Assembly: GCF_039645975.1 (NCBI RefSeq)
Contig: NZ_CP147918.1
Span: forward strand, 372,001 to 436,000
Direction: 5' to 3'
Length of the DNA stretch: 64,000 bases
Source: Sulfurimonas sp. HSL-1716
GTDB taxonomy: Bacteria > Campylobacterota > Campylobacteria > Campylobacterales > Sulfurimonadaceae
The notes below the pieces were generated by a model. It was not told where the DNA came from. It worked only from the letters and a program-made list of their open reading frames with translations, and did no database searches. Position 1 is the first letter of the stretch. Every line of letters begins with the position of its first letter. Positions 28,011 to 35,376 of the stretch are shown here, in pieces. A program made the position numbers and the translations under genes.

Positions 28011-28637
28011 ATGAAAAAAATTGAGATTAGAAAAGCCCTCAGCGGCGATTCAAAATTTTTAGCTTTATCAATGTTGAAAAGTTCAAGAGCCGGTAAAAGG
28101 ACGGGTATATTCGATCTTATCTTTGATATAGATAATAAAGAATTATTATTGAACAAATTAGAGCAGCTTATTACTTCGGAGATAAAAACATATTGTCATT
28201 ACTCAAACTTTCTTATCGCTTCCATCGACGGTGAAGATGTCGGAACTTTATGTAATTATGAGCCGAGGATAGCGACGGAGGAACTGCTTTCAAAAGCTCT
28301 TGAAAAACTGGGAGTAAGCGAAGAAAACGAAGAACACTCTTCGATGATATCTCTTTGTGCTTTTCAAAGCGATAAAAGAACCTGGATGCTCGATTTTCTC
28401 GTAGAAAAAGACGGTTACAGCGACTTGGTCATTATAAAAGAGCTTGTCAAAAAAAGCCTGCTGACTGCCAGTTTAAAGGGATACCGCATAGTTCATACGG
28501 TTGTCGAGATAGGCTCTGCGGATATAATGCTCGTGTACAAAAAACTCGGATTTAAAGTGATAAATGAAAAAAAATGCGAAGTTTTCAAAGAGAAATTTGG
28601 GCGTAGCGGGGTTGCTCTTTTAGAATTCCACCTATAA
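28011..28637 (+). CDS. GNAT-family N-acetyltransferase
   Basis: 208 residues from ATG 28011. The start (KKIEIRKALSGDSKFLALSML) and the C-terminal IMLVYKKLGFKVINEK are GNAT features (beta-1/alpha-1 and the alpha-4/beta-6 'YxKxGF' motif). The acetyl-CoA-loop consensus Q/RxxGxG/A is not obvious, which is common in divergent members. Substrate unknown. An upstream in-frame ATG at 27969 would overlap the divergent promoter region and is less likely. The NhaC-type gene begins about 10 bp later. Confidence 0.75.
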   Translation: MKKIEIRKALSGDSKFLALSMLKSSRAGKRTGIFDLIFDIDNKELLLNKLEQLITSEIKTYCHYSNFLIASIDGEDVGTLCNYEPRIATEELLSKALEKLGVSEENEEHSSMISLCAFQSDKRTWMLDFLVEKDGYSDLVIIKELVKKSLLTASLKGYRIVHTVVEIGSADIMLVYKKLGFKVINEKKCEVFKEKFGRSGVALLEFHL

Positions 28638-28647
28638 GGAAAAAAAG

Positions 28648-30006
28648 ATAGACTCTCTTAGTGTTCTGCCGCCTCTTTTAGCCATCATCCTAGCGTTATT
28701 TACAAGAAACGTTCTTATATCGCTTTTTGGCGGCATATTTTTGGGATTGTTCATATTGAACGGTTTCTCTTTGGCAGATACGTTTGGAGCGACAGCCGGA
28801 CTTTTTTTTAAGCTTGTGTCGCAGGCTTGGATAGTAAAGACTCTCGGATTTGCGCTGCTTGTAGGTTCCGTCGTTCTCCTGATAGAAAACTCCGGAGGCA
28901 TAGGCGGGTTTATCCACTATGTGCAAAAAAAGCACTCTATCATCACATCGGCCAGGGCCTCTTTACTTTTAGCATACTTTATCGGGATATTGATATTTGT
29001 CGAATCTTCCATTACGTCGCTTATAGCAGGCACTGTCAGCCGCCCTTTAACCGACAGTTACGGAGTGTCGCGCGCAAAACTTGCTTTTGTTTGCGATTCG
29101 ACCTCTGCTCCCGTGTGCTCACTGCTGGCAATAAACGGATGGGGAGCGCTGCTTCTGGGACTTATCTCCACACAGATACTAGACGGCGTCCTTGTTGCAG
29201 ACGATATAGATATTCTTCTAAGATCCATCGCATACAACTTTTATGCAATGGCTGCACTAGTCGTTACTTTTTTGGTCGTCTGGTTTAATATAGAGATAGG
29301 GCCGATGAAAAACGCTGTCGTTATAAACGACAGTTCAAAAAATTACGGATCCGGCAAGATAGGACATATGGTGTATCCTATCTTACTGATGATCTTGCTT
29401 GTTTTTCTTTTTTTATATATAACGGGAAGCGGGAACATACTAAAAGGAAGCGGCTCTTCTTCCATCTTTTATACTATGATTTTTACGGTCGTGTTATCGA
29501 TTCTGTATTATAAAATTGACGGTGTCATGAGTATAAAACAGGGTGTTTTTCTTTCCTTGAGAGGGATAAGAAAGATGATACCAATCGCAACAATACTGCT
29601 TTTTGCATTCGGTATAGGAGAGGTGACCAATGAACTCAAAACGGGTTTGTTCCTGGCATCCTTTACATCAAATATTTTATCTCCCCACTATTTGGCTTTC
29701 ATTATATTTTTGCTTGCTTCGGTTATGTCCTTTTCAACCGGAACCAGTTGGGGGACCTTTAGTATCATGACACCCATAGCAATACCGATGGCAGTAGCTA
29801 TGAATGCAGAAGTTCCCCTTGTTATGGGGGCTGTGATCTCAGGTGGGGTATTTGGAGACCATTGTTCGCCCATTTCGGATACGACCATTATCTCGGCGAT
29901 GGCGAGTGAATGCGATGTTGTAGAGCATGTAAAAACCCAGCTTCCCTATGCAGTAATATCCGGTTTGGCGGCATCCGTGATGTTCATCCTCTTTTCTTAC
30001 ATATGA
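28648..30006 (+). CDS. NhaC-family Na+/H+ antiporter, apparent non-canonical start
   Basis: About 452 residues with 11-12 membrane helices. The family sequence begins well before the first usable TTG at 28741: the translated segment LSVLPPLLAIILALFTRNVL is typical NhaC N-terminal sequence. In that frame there is no ATG, GTG or TTG between the stop codon at 28621 and TTG 28741. ATA at 28648 lies seven bases after AAGGA (28636-28640) and is my preferred start; CTG 28666 is an alternative. Later features include FVCDSTSAPVCSL, MSFSTGTSWGTFSIMTP and GDHCSPISDTT, all conserved in the family. Confidence 0.82.
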   Translation: MDSLSVLPPLLAIILALFTRNVLISLFGGIFLGLFILNGFSLADTFGATAGLFFKLVSQAWIVKTLGFALLVGSVVLLIENSGGIGGFIHYVQKKHSIITSARASLLLAYFIGILIFVESSITSLIAGTVSRPLTDSYGVSRAKLAFVCDSTSAPVCSLLAINGWGALLLGLISTQILDGVLVADDIDILLRSIAYNFYAMAALVVTFLVVWFNIEIGPMKNAVVINDSSKNYGSGKIGHMVYPILLMILLVFLFLYITGSGNILKGSGSSSIFYTMIFTVVLSILYYKIDGVMSIKQGVFLSLRGIRKMIPIATILLFAFGIGEVTNELKTGLFLASFTSNILSPHYLAFIIFLLASVMSFSTGTSWGTFSIMTPIAIPMAVAMNAEVPLVMGAVISGGVFGDHCSPISDTTIISAMASECDVVEHVKTQLPYAVISGLAASVMFILFSYI

Positions 30007-30049
30007 GTAGTATCTGAATATCTTTGTCTTCAGTGATAAGTGTGTAGAA

Positions 30050-30073
30050 TTGTTACATTACAAAATGTAACAA
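30050..30073. promoter_or_regulatory. Perfect inverted repeat upstream of icd, candidate operator
   Basis: TTGTTACATT (30050-30059) and AATGTAACAA (30064-30073) are perfect ten-base arms around ACAA. A third partial copy (AATGTTAC) follows directly at 30073-30080. Centred about 90 bp upstream of the icd -10, a position typical of activators or of a distal operator. The binding factor is unknown. Confidence 0.55.
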
Positions 30074-30098
30074 TGTTACTTTATTGCACATTTTAATT

Positions 30099-30124
30099 AA
30101 TTAGATATGAAAAAAAATCTAATT
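30099..30124. promoter_or_regulatory. Second inverted repeat upstream of icd
   Basis: AATTAGAT (30099-30106) and ATCTAATT (30117-30124), perfect eight-base arms with a ten-base A-rich spacer. A further TTTAGATA lies at about 30128. The core TTAGAT also occurs in the repeat at 26810-26829, which may be chance in AT-rich DNA. Confidence 0.4.
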
Positions 30125-30151
30125 TCATTTAGATACATAAAACTATGTTAC

Positions 30152-30157
30152 TATACT
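30152..30157 (+). promoter_or_regulatory. Probable -10 box of icd
   Basis: TATACT, 33 bp before the ATG at 30191; transcription would start near 30164. AGGAG at 30179-30183 is a good ribosome-binding site. Confidence 0.5.
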
Positions 30158-30190
30158 CCAATTTTAAAAATCTGATTTAGGAGTCAAGAC

Positions 30191-32395
30191 ATGGCACAGT
30201 CAAATCCAACTATTATCTGGTCTGTGATAGATGAAGCACCTGCTTTAGCTACATATTCGTTGTTACCAATCGTTCAAGCTTTTTCTAAAGAAGCCGGAGT
30301 AAACGTCGAGCCTAGAGACATCTCTCTTTCCGGAAGAGTTATCTCTACATTTCCTGAGTATTTAACTGAAGATCAAAGAATAGCTGATGAGTTGGCATAT
30401 TTGGGTAAAGTTGCACTAGAGCCGGAAGGAAACATCATTAAACTTCCAAATATCTCTGCTTCTATCCCTCAATTAAAAGAGTGTATCGCTGAGCTTCAAG
30501 AAAAAGGGTATAACCTTCCGAATTTCCCTGAAAACCCGCAGACTGAAGAGGAAAAAGCCATTGCTGCAAAATATGCAACATGTCTTGGTTCTGCCGTTAA
30601 CCCGGTACTTCGTGAAGGTAACTCCGACCGTCGTGCTGCTGATGCGGTTAAAAAATTCGCTCAGAAAAACCCTCACAAACTTCGTGCGTTTGAAAACCCT
30701 TCAAAAGCGTATGTTCAACACATGGACGGAGACGGTGACTTCTACGGAAACGAGCAGTCTGTTATCGTTTCAGGTGACCAAAAAGTTACTATCAACCTTA
30801 ACGGTAAATGCCTAAAAGAGATCGACGCTCTTGACAAAGAAGTTCTTGACGGTACTTTCATGTCAGCGAAAAAACTTCAAGCGTTCTACCAAAAAACTCT
30901 TGACGATGCAAAAGCAAACGGAGTTCTTTGGTCACTGCACCTTAAAGCGACAATGATGAAGATCTCTGATCCTATCATGTTCGGTCACGCTATTAAAGTG
31001 TTCTTCAAAGACGTTTTCGCAAAATACGCTGATGAGTTCGCTCGTCTTGGTGTAAACGCCAACCTTGGACTTGGTGATCTTTACAAAAAGATCGCTAACT
31101 CTCCGATGAAAGCAGAGATCGAAGCAGCTATCATGGCTACTTACGGTACTCAACCTCCGATCGCTATGGTTGATTCTGACAACGGTATCACTAACCTTCA
31201 CGCGTCAAACGACATCATCATCGATGCTTCTATGCCGGTTGTTGTACGTGACGGCGGTAAAATGTGGAACTGGGACGGAAAAGTTCAAGAGTGTGTTGCG
31301 GTAATCCCAGACAGCTCTTATGCACGTTTCCACCAAGGTATGGTAGATGATTGTGTTAAAAACGGTCAATACGATGTTACTACAATGGGTAACGTTGCAA
31401 ACGTCGGTCTAATGGCACAAAAAGCTGAAGAGTACGGTTCTCACCCGACAACTTTCGAAATGCCGGAAGACGGTGTTGTAGAAGTTAAAGATGCTGCAGG
31501 TAACGTTCTTATGAGTCACAACGTAGAAAAAGGTGACATCTGGAGAATGAGCCGTGCGAAAGATATTCCGATCAAAGATTGGATAAGACTTGCGTTCGAG
31601 CGCGGACGTCTTACTGGAAGCCCGGTTGTATTCTGGTTGGATGAAAACCGTGCACACGATGCAAATCTTATCAAAAAGATCAACGACTATAAAGACGAAT
31701 TCGATCAAAGCGGTTTCGAGTGGATGATCATGAATGTTCAAGATGCTACAGCTTATACAAATGCTCGTGTACGTAAAGGTGAGAACACTATTTCTGCTAC
31801 CGGTAACGTTCTTCGTGACCACTTAACAGATATGTACCCGATCTTAGAGCTTGGAACATCTGCAAAAATGCTTTCGATCGTTCCGCTTCTTGCCGGTGGT
31901 GGTCTATTTGAAACAGGTGCGGGCGGATCTGCTCCTAAGCACGTTGACCAATTCCTTGCAGAGGGTCACCTACGTTGGGATTCACTTGGTGAGTTCTTGG
32001 CACTTGCCGAGTCATTCAGATATATCGAGCAAAAACATCCGGATGCTAAACTAGCTGCACTTACTGCTGCACTGGATAAAGCAAATGCCGGATACCTAGA
32101 TAACAACAAAGCTCCAAGCAGAAAAGCTGGTGAGCCGGATAACAAAGCTAGCCACTTCTATGTTGCACAGTACTGGGCAAAAGCTCTTGCTGAAGGTGAC
32201 AACGCTGAACTAGCTGCTAAATTCGCTCCTGTTGCAAAAGCACTAGAAGAGAACGAAGCGAAAATTATGGAAGAGCTTCTTTCTGTAGAAGGTAAGCCTG
32301 CTGATATCGGCGGTTACTACAAGCCAGTTGATGCTAAAGCTGCTGCAGCTATGCGTCCATCTGCGACTCTTAACGCTATCATCGATTCTATATAA
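30191..32395 (+). CDS. icd: Isocitrate dehydrogenase, NADP-dependent, monomeric type
   Basis: A 734-residue protein, the length of monomeric IDH (about 740), not the 420-residue dimeric form. The start TIIWSVIDEAPALATYSLLP and the segments NSDRRAADAVKKFAQ, NGVLWSLHLKATMMKISDP and ETGAGGSAPKHV are highly conserved in this class. It interconverts isocitrate and 2-oxoglutarate; in autotrophic members of this phylum it runs in the reductive direction of the reverse TCA cycle, which I infer from lineage only. Codon use (many CTT, GCT, GGT) suggests strong expression. Single-gene unit with upstream inverted repeats and a downstream terminator. Confidence 0.96.
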   Translation: MAQSNPTIIWSVIDEAPALATYSLLPIVQAFSKEAGVNVEPRDISLSGRVISTFPEYLTEDQRIADELAYLGKVALEPEGNIIKLPNISASIPQLKECIAELQEKGYNLPNFPENPQTEEEKAIAAKYATCLGSAVNPVLREGNSDRRAADAVKKFAQKNPHKLRAFENPSKAYVQHMDGDGDFYGNEQSVIVSGDQKVTINLNGKCLKEIDALDKEVLDGTFMSAKKLQAFYQKTLDDAKANGVLWSLHLKATMMKISDPIMFGHAIKVFFKDVFAKYADEFARLGVNANLGLGDLYKKIANSPMKAEIEAAIMATYGTQPPIAMVDSDNGITNLHASNDIIIDASMPVVVRDGGKMWNWDGKVQECVAVIPDSSYARFHQGMVDDCVKNGQYDVTTMGNVANVGLMAQKAEEYGSHPTTFEMPEDGVVEVKDAAGNVLMSHNVEKGDIWRMSRAKDIPIKDWIRLAFERGRLTGSPVVFWLDENRAHDANLIKKINDYKDEFDQSGFEWMIMNVQDATAYTNARVRKGENTISATGNVLRDHLTDMYPILELGTSAKMLSIVPLLAGGGLFETGAGGSAPKHVDQFLAEGHLRWDSLGEFLALAESFRYIEQKHPDAKLAALTAALDKANAGYLDNNKAPSRKAGEPDNKASHFYVAQYWAKALAEGDNAELAAKFAPVAKALEENEAKIMEELLSVEGKPADIGGYYKPVDAKAAAAMRPSATLNAIIDSI

Positions 32396-32405
32396 TCTTT
32401 CTTTT

Positions 32406-32454
32406 CCTAAAGGGTTTTGGCCCTTTGGGAACTTTCCTCTTTTTTTATTTTTCA
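32406..32454 (+). terminator. Rho-independent terminator of icd
   Basis: CCTAAAGGG (32406-32414) pairs with CCCTTTGGG (32421-32429) with one G-U pair, loop TTTTGG, followed by AACTTTCCTC and a run of T at 32439-32453. Located 11 bp after the stop. Confidence 0.75.
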
Positions 32455-32522
32455 TCTGTTTTTTTCTTTACATGTAAGACTTTTCTCTATACTTTTTGAC
32501 GGTTAAAGTAAGTTTATTTCAT

Positions 32523-32720
32523 GTACTTTTTTCTCCGCAAAAAAGTACCAAAAAGCTCTTGCAACGGCTTCGAGCTTGACTGCGTCAAGTCCCCAAGAAA
32601 AATCAAATCCATTCCTAAAAACATAAAACTCGGCTTCGCCTCAAACAGTTATGTTTTCTTCACGTCATTGTTTTGCTTTTTCTTGGCTCTGCAGATGTTG
32701 CAACTGACGTATGGACTTTT
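32523..32720. repeat. Nested palindromic element of about 200 nt
   Basis: Several arms nest around one centre: AAAAGTACCA (32541-32550) with TGGACTTTT (32712-32720, one base short); TTGCAAC (32559-32565) with GTTGCAA (32697-32703); CCAAGAAAAA (32593-32602) with TTTTTCTTGG (32677-32686); AAAACATAA (32618-32626) with TTATGTTTT (32649-32657). Side hairpins are GTACTTTTTT/AAAAAAGTAC (32523-32548) and CTTGAC/GTCAAG (32575-32589), and the apex is GGCTTCGCC. A 76-codon reading frame across it (32521-32751) is most likely a by-product. It resembles palindromic intergenic repeats I recall from many bacterial genomes; copy number cannot be judged from one copy. Confidence 0.65.
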
Positions 32721-33077
32721 CGTTAAACACAGAAAAATTAATGGGATATAATGTTCGTGAAATATGAGAATTGGTAAAAATATGATTAATTTTTCTCGTT
32801 GAGCATTCAGTAGAAAGTATAACGCATAAGTATATTTACAAATGGGTAGAACAAGTGGTTAGCTAAGATTGCGCTAGGATTAATTTATCTAAACGGATAG
32901 ACTTTGTAATAGATCTATAAGAAAACTAAAAAAAGAATAAATTATGCATAATGAAGTACAATGGTACTTTATATGCTTGTTAATAGTATATTAGTTAGTA
33001 AGTTATGCTAAAATAAAAATGAAGTACTCATAATATTATGATAAAATTATGAAATTAAATTTGTCTGAAGGCATATA
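32721..33077. other. AT-rich spacer before the accessory operon
   Basis: No convincing gene. A perfect TATAAT is at 32747-32752 with nothing coding downstream for 320 bp, so a small RNA or a decayed gene is possible. The right part carries two copies of AATGAAGTAC (listed separately) and a possible -10 (GATAAAAT, about 33040) for the operon. Confidence 0.5.
32946..33030. promoter_or_regulatory. Repeated AATGAAGTAC motif, candidate operator of the accessory operon
   Basis: AATGAAGTAC occurs at 32950-32959 and 33018-33027, 68 bp apart, each preceded within 25 bp by TTATGC. In the first copy AAGTAC pairs with GTACTT (32964-32969) across AATG, and GCATA (32946-32950) with TATGC further out; in the second, AGTACT is itself palindromic. 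The layout suggests binding of a dimeric regulator at two sites about six helical turns apart. Confidence 0.4.
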
Positions 33078-33824
33078 ATGCAACAACCTCATCCTAGTAG
33101 ACTAGGCATTACACCGATTGTTGAATCAAATTTAGAAATTAGATTTACATCTGTTATACCAAGTAGTGCTATCCCAGGTATGATATATAATGCTTTGAAA
33201 GATAGTTATCAAGAAATGCTACCTACTAATGTGTTGGAAATACCCGATAGCATTCGTTCTCATGCTCCAGAATTAAAATTTGCACCTCTGTATAGACTTG
33301 TAGGGAATGATAAAAAAGTTTCGGTTGGAGTAGGTCAAAATGTCTTAACTGTTTTTTACAATAAAGAGTTACATAATGACAATTATCCGGGGTGGACTTC
33401 ATATATTCACGATGAAGTTATAGATATTTGTAAGAAAATAAATGCAATGAATATTATTAGTGAAACGGATAGATTAGGTTTGAGAACAATAGATTTTTTT
33501 GAAAAAATAAATATTTTCAATAAATCTGAGTTGGAATTAAACTTTAATCATACTTCTATTCTTGATGAAGTAACTACATTAGAAAGAGCTATTATTGAAG
33601 ATGGGTTTAACTGTAACGTTATAATCAAGAGTCAAACAAGTAGAAAGTTCAAAAATGACATTCAACTTGGTTCTGTAATTGATATCGATACAAATGTGAA
33701 ATTAAGTAATAATCTTTTTGCAGATCCAGACGATATAATAATGAGATGCCATAGAGCGAATAAAAAAACATTTTTTGACTTATTAAAAAAAGAATTTATT
33801 GATACTCTTGATCCAAGAGAATAG
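33078..33824 (+). CDS. TIGR04255-type family protein of unknown function
   Basis: 248 residues, soluble, no signal peptide. The beginning (LGITPIVESNLEIRFTSVIP) fits the 'PPLVEA-x-x-E-x-RF' opening of the sporadically distributed TIGR04255 family, whose members are about 250 residues; the later GLRTIDFF also fits the family's 'RY-N-R/T' strand. Molecular function is not known. AAGG precedes the ATG by 6 bp. It heads a three-gene AT-rich operon with codon use (TTA, AAT, ATA, AGA-rich) unlike its neighbours, which suggests transfer. Confidence 0.7.
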   Translation: MQQPHPSRLGITPIVESNLEIRFTSVIPSSAIPGMIYNALKDSYQEMLPTNVLEIPDSIRSHAPELKFAPLYRLVGNDKKVSVGVGQNVLTVFYNKELHNDNYPGWTSYIHDEVIDICKKINAMNIISETDRLGLRTIDFFEKINIFNKSELELNFNHTSILDEVTTLERAIIEDGFNCNVIIKSQTSRKFKNDIQLGSVIDIDTNVKLSNNLFADPDDIIMRCHRANKKTFFDLLKKEFIDTLDPRE

Positions 33825-33837
33825 AAAGGGTAGGAAT

Positions 33838-34239
33838 ATGCAACCGTCAACAAGTTTATCTAGTACAATTAATTATACCGTTGCTGGTATGTTGGTATCT
33901 CTTGCTTTAGTAGGTTCAACAGATGCAGGGACTAAATCTGAAGTCGATATAGTCAATCAATTCCCTTCAGAAATTGTTAAATACTTATCAGAAGTCGATA
34001 ATAAAGTGGTCTATATGAATAAAATTCAGATTGCATTAACTTCTTTAAAGGAAGATAATATGATTGATTCTTTTGATATTACAGAAGATAAGTTGGGAAT
34101 AACTACGTTTCTTATAAATATACCAAAATCAAAAGATATTGAAAAGCTTGTTAATACAAATATAGCTATTAGTGAAGCTTTTGCTAGTATCCCAGATAAT
34201 GCAATAGGGCAGATTACAACACATCAACAAATGGTATAA
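33838..34239 (+). CDS. Small unknown protein of the accessory operon
   Basis: 133 residues from ATG 33838, chosen because TAGGAA at 33831-33836 precedes it; 13 bp after the TIGR04255-type gene. The N-terminal part has a mildly hydrophobic stretch (YTVAGMLVSLALVGS) that could be a weak membrane helix or a buried strand; the rest alternates helices and strands. I recognise no family. Its position between the other two genes, with short gaps, makes it likely that all three proteins act together. Confidence 0.65.
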   Translation: MQPSTSLSSTINYTVAGMLVSLALVGSTDAGTKSEVDIVNQFPSEIVKYLSEVDNKVVYMNKIQIALTSLKEDNMIDSFDITEDKLGITTFLINIPKSKDIEKLVNTNIAISEAFASIPDNAIGQITTHQQMV

Positions 34240-34242
34240 AAT

Positions 34243-34746
34243 TTGTCACAAAGTCCTATAGCAACTAAAGCGATAAAATTTATAGAATTAGCAAAACAAC
34301 TACATGCAGAGAGAGAAGTTGATACTTCATTGTATGAAGCAAAAGTTCGTACATCTATAGGACGCTTGTATTATGGGGTATTTAACTTATTGAAAGATCG
34401 CTTTTTAAATTGTGGTAAGTTTCGTTCCAAAGATAAAGCAAGTTTACAAGAAGATGATGCTCATTATACTTTAAAAAACTGTATATCAAACACTGAACCA
34501 ACAATGAGAACACATATTGATAAATTACGTATATTGAGAAACTTATGTGACTATGATTTAGAAGTTGATGTAGCAAAAGAATTGACAATAAAAACCAACA
34601 GTGGATATTCTATTTCTTATGATGATATTGAATATGCTTATGCAGATGCTATAGCTTCTGCAATTACGCTAATATCAACGTATACTAATCATCGGAAATA
34701 TTTTGATAATAGAGGATATGGGATGATAAATATTTCTCCTAAATAA
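34243..34746 (+). CDS. HEPN-like protein of the accessory operon
   Basis: 167 residues, all helical by eye. The pattern RTSIGRLYYGVFNLLKDRF followed by LRILRNLCDYDL resembles the HEPN fold (SRAYYAxF ... R-x-x-ADY), common in toxin-antitoxin, abortive-infection and RNA-processing systems. The RNase motif R-x(4-6)-H is not evident: after the RN the expected histidine is replaced by Cys-Asp-Tyr, so activity is uncertain. The start is TTG at 34243, three bases after the previous stop and without a strong SD, so coupling is likely. Confidence 0.6.
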   Translation: MSQSPIATKAIKFIELAKQLHAEREVDTSLYEAKVRTSIGRLYYGVFNLLKDRFLNCGKFRSKDKASLQEDDAHYTLKNCISNTEPTMRTHIDKLRILRNLCDYDLEVDVAKELTIKTNSGYSISYDDIEYAYADAIASAITLISTYTNHRKYFDNRGYGMINISPK

Positions 34747-34773
34747 CCTCTTAGCAACTAATTTAATATATTA

Positions 34774-35343
34774 TTACTTCTTTTTCTTCTTCTTAGTGGC
34801 CGTAGAAAGATAAATCCAGAGAACAGCGAATATAGTCGCTACCACTATGATGGCTATATACGGTTTTTCTACTATGTGATCGTAAAGTTTTACAATGGCG
34901 TTGCCTGAAAAGTAGCTTGCAAAACCTACCACTAACGTCCAGACGATTGCGGAGAGGATATTTAAGATCGTGAATTTTTTAACATCGTATTTTGTTAAAC
35001 CGATGGCGATGGGGATGAGCGTTTTGATGCCGTAGATGAATTTTTGGATCAGGATGATCCATGAGCCGTACTGTTTCATCTTTAAGTGGGCAAGTGCGAG
35101 TTTTCTTCTATGTTTGCGAAGGTAGTCATGCATAGCTGTTTTTTGGTTGCGTGCGAGATAAAAGAGCAGGTTGTCACCTATGACGTTGGCGGTAAATGCG
35201 ATAGCCATCGAAGTTGCCAGATCCATTTTTCCCATGTATGAGAGAACGGACGCTGCAACAAGAGCTACGAATCCCCCTCCTAGAGAGTAGATAAAAAGAC
35301 CTATATATCCGTAAGTCGCAATGTTGCTCAACATATCTTCCAT
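34774..35343 (-). CDS. DedA/SNARE-associated family membrane protein
   Basis: 189 residues with about five membrane segments and a run of lysines at the C terminus (ATKKKKKK). The DedA features are reduced: GGGFVALVAASVLSYMG replaces the usual E-x-x-x-P-x-P-x-E, while QKFIYGIKTLIPIAIGLTKY matches the 'GRFxPxxRTxxxxxAG' motif with an altered start. It belongs to a different subgroup from the gene at 15137. Possible lipid or polyprenyl-phosphate transport; the substrate is not known. uvrB lies 33 bp upstream on the same strand. Confidence 0.8.
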   Translation of the reverse strand: MEDMLSNIATYGYIGLFIYSLGGGFVALVAASVLSYMGKMDLATSMAIAFTANVIGDNLLFYLARNQKTAMHDYLRKHRRKLALAHLKMKQYGSWIILIQKFIYGIKTLIPIAIGLTKYDVKKFTILNILSAIVWTLVVGFASYFSGNAIVKLYDHIVEKPYIAIIVVATIFAVLWIYLSTATKKKKKK

Positions 35344-35376
35344 TTTTTTCCTTTAGTGTGTCAAGGGTTTTATACC

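Noticed and set aside
32521-32751. A 76-codon ORF on the plus strand
   Set aside because: It lies wholly on the nested palindrome, has no SD, and its composition follows the inverted repeats, so it is probably not translated.
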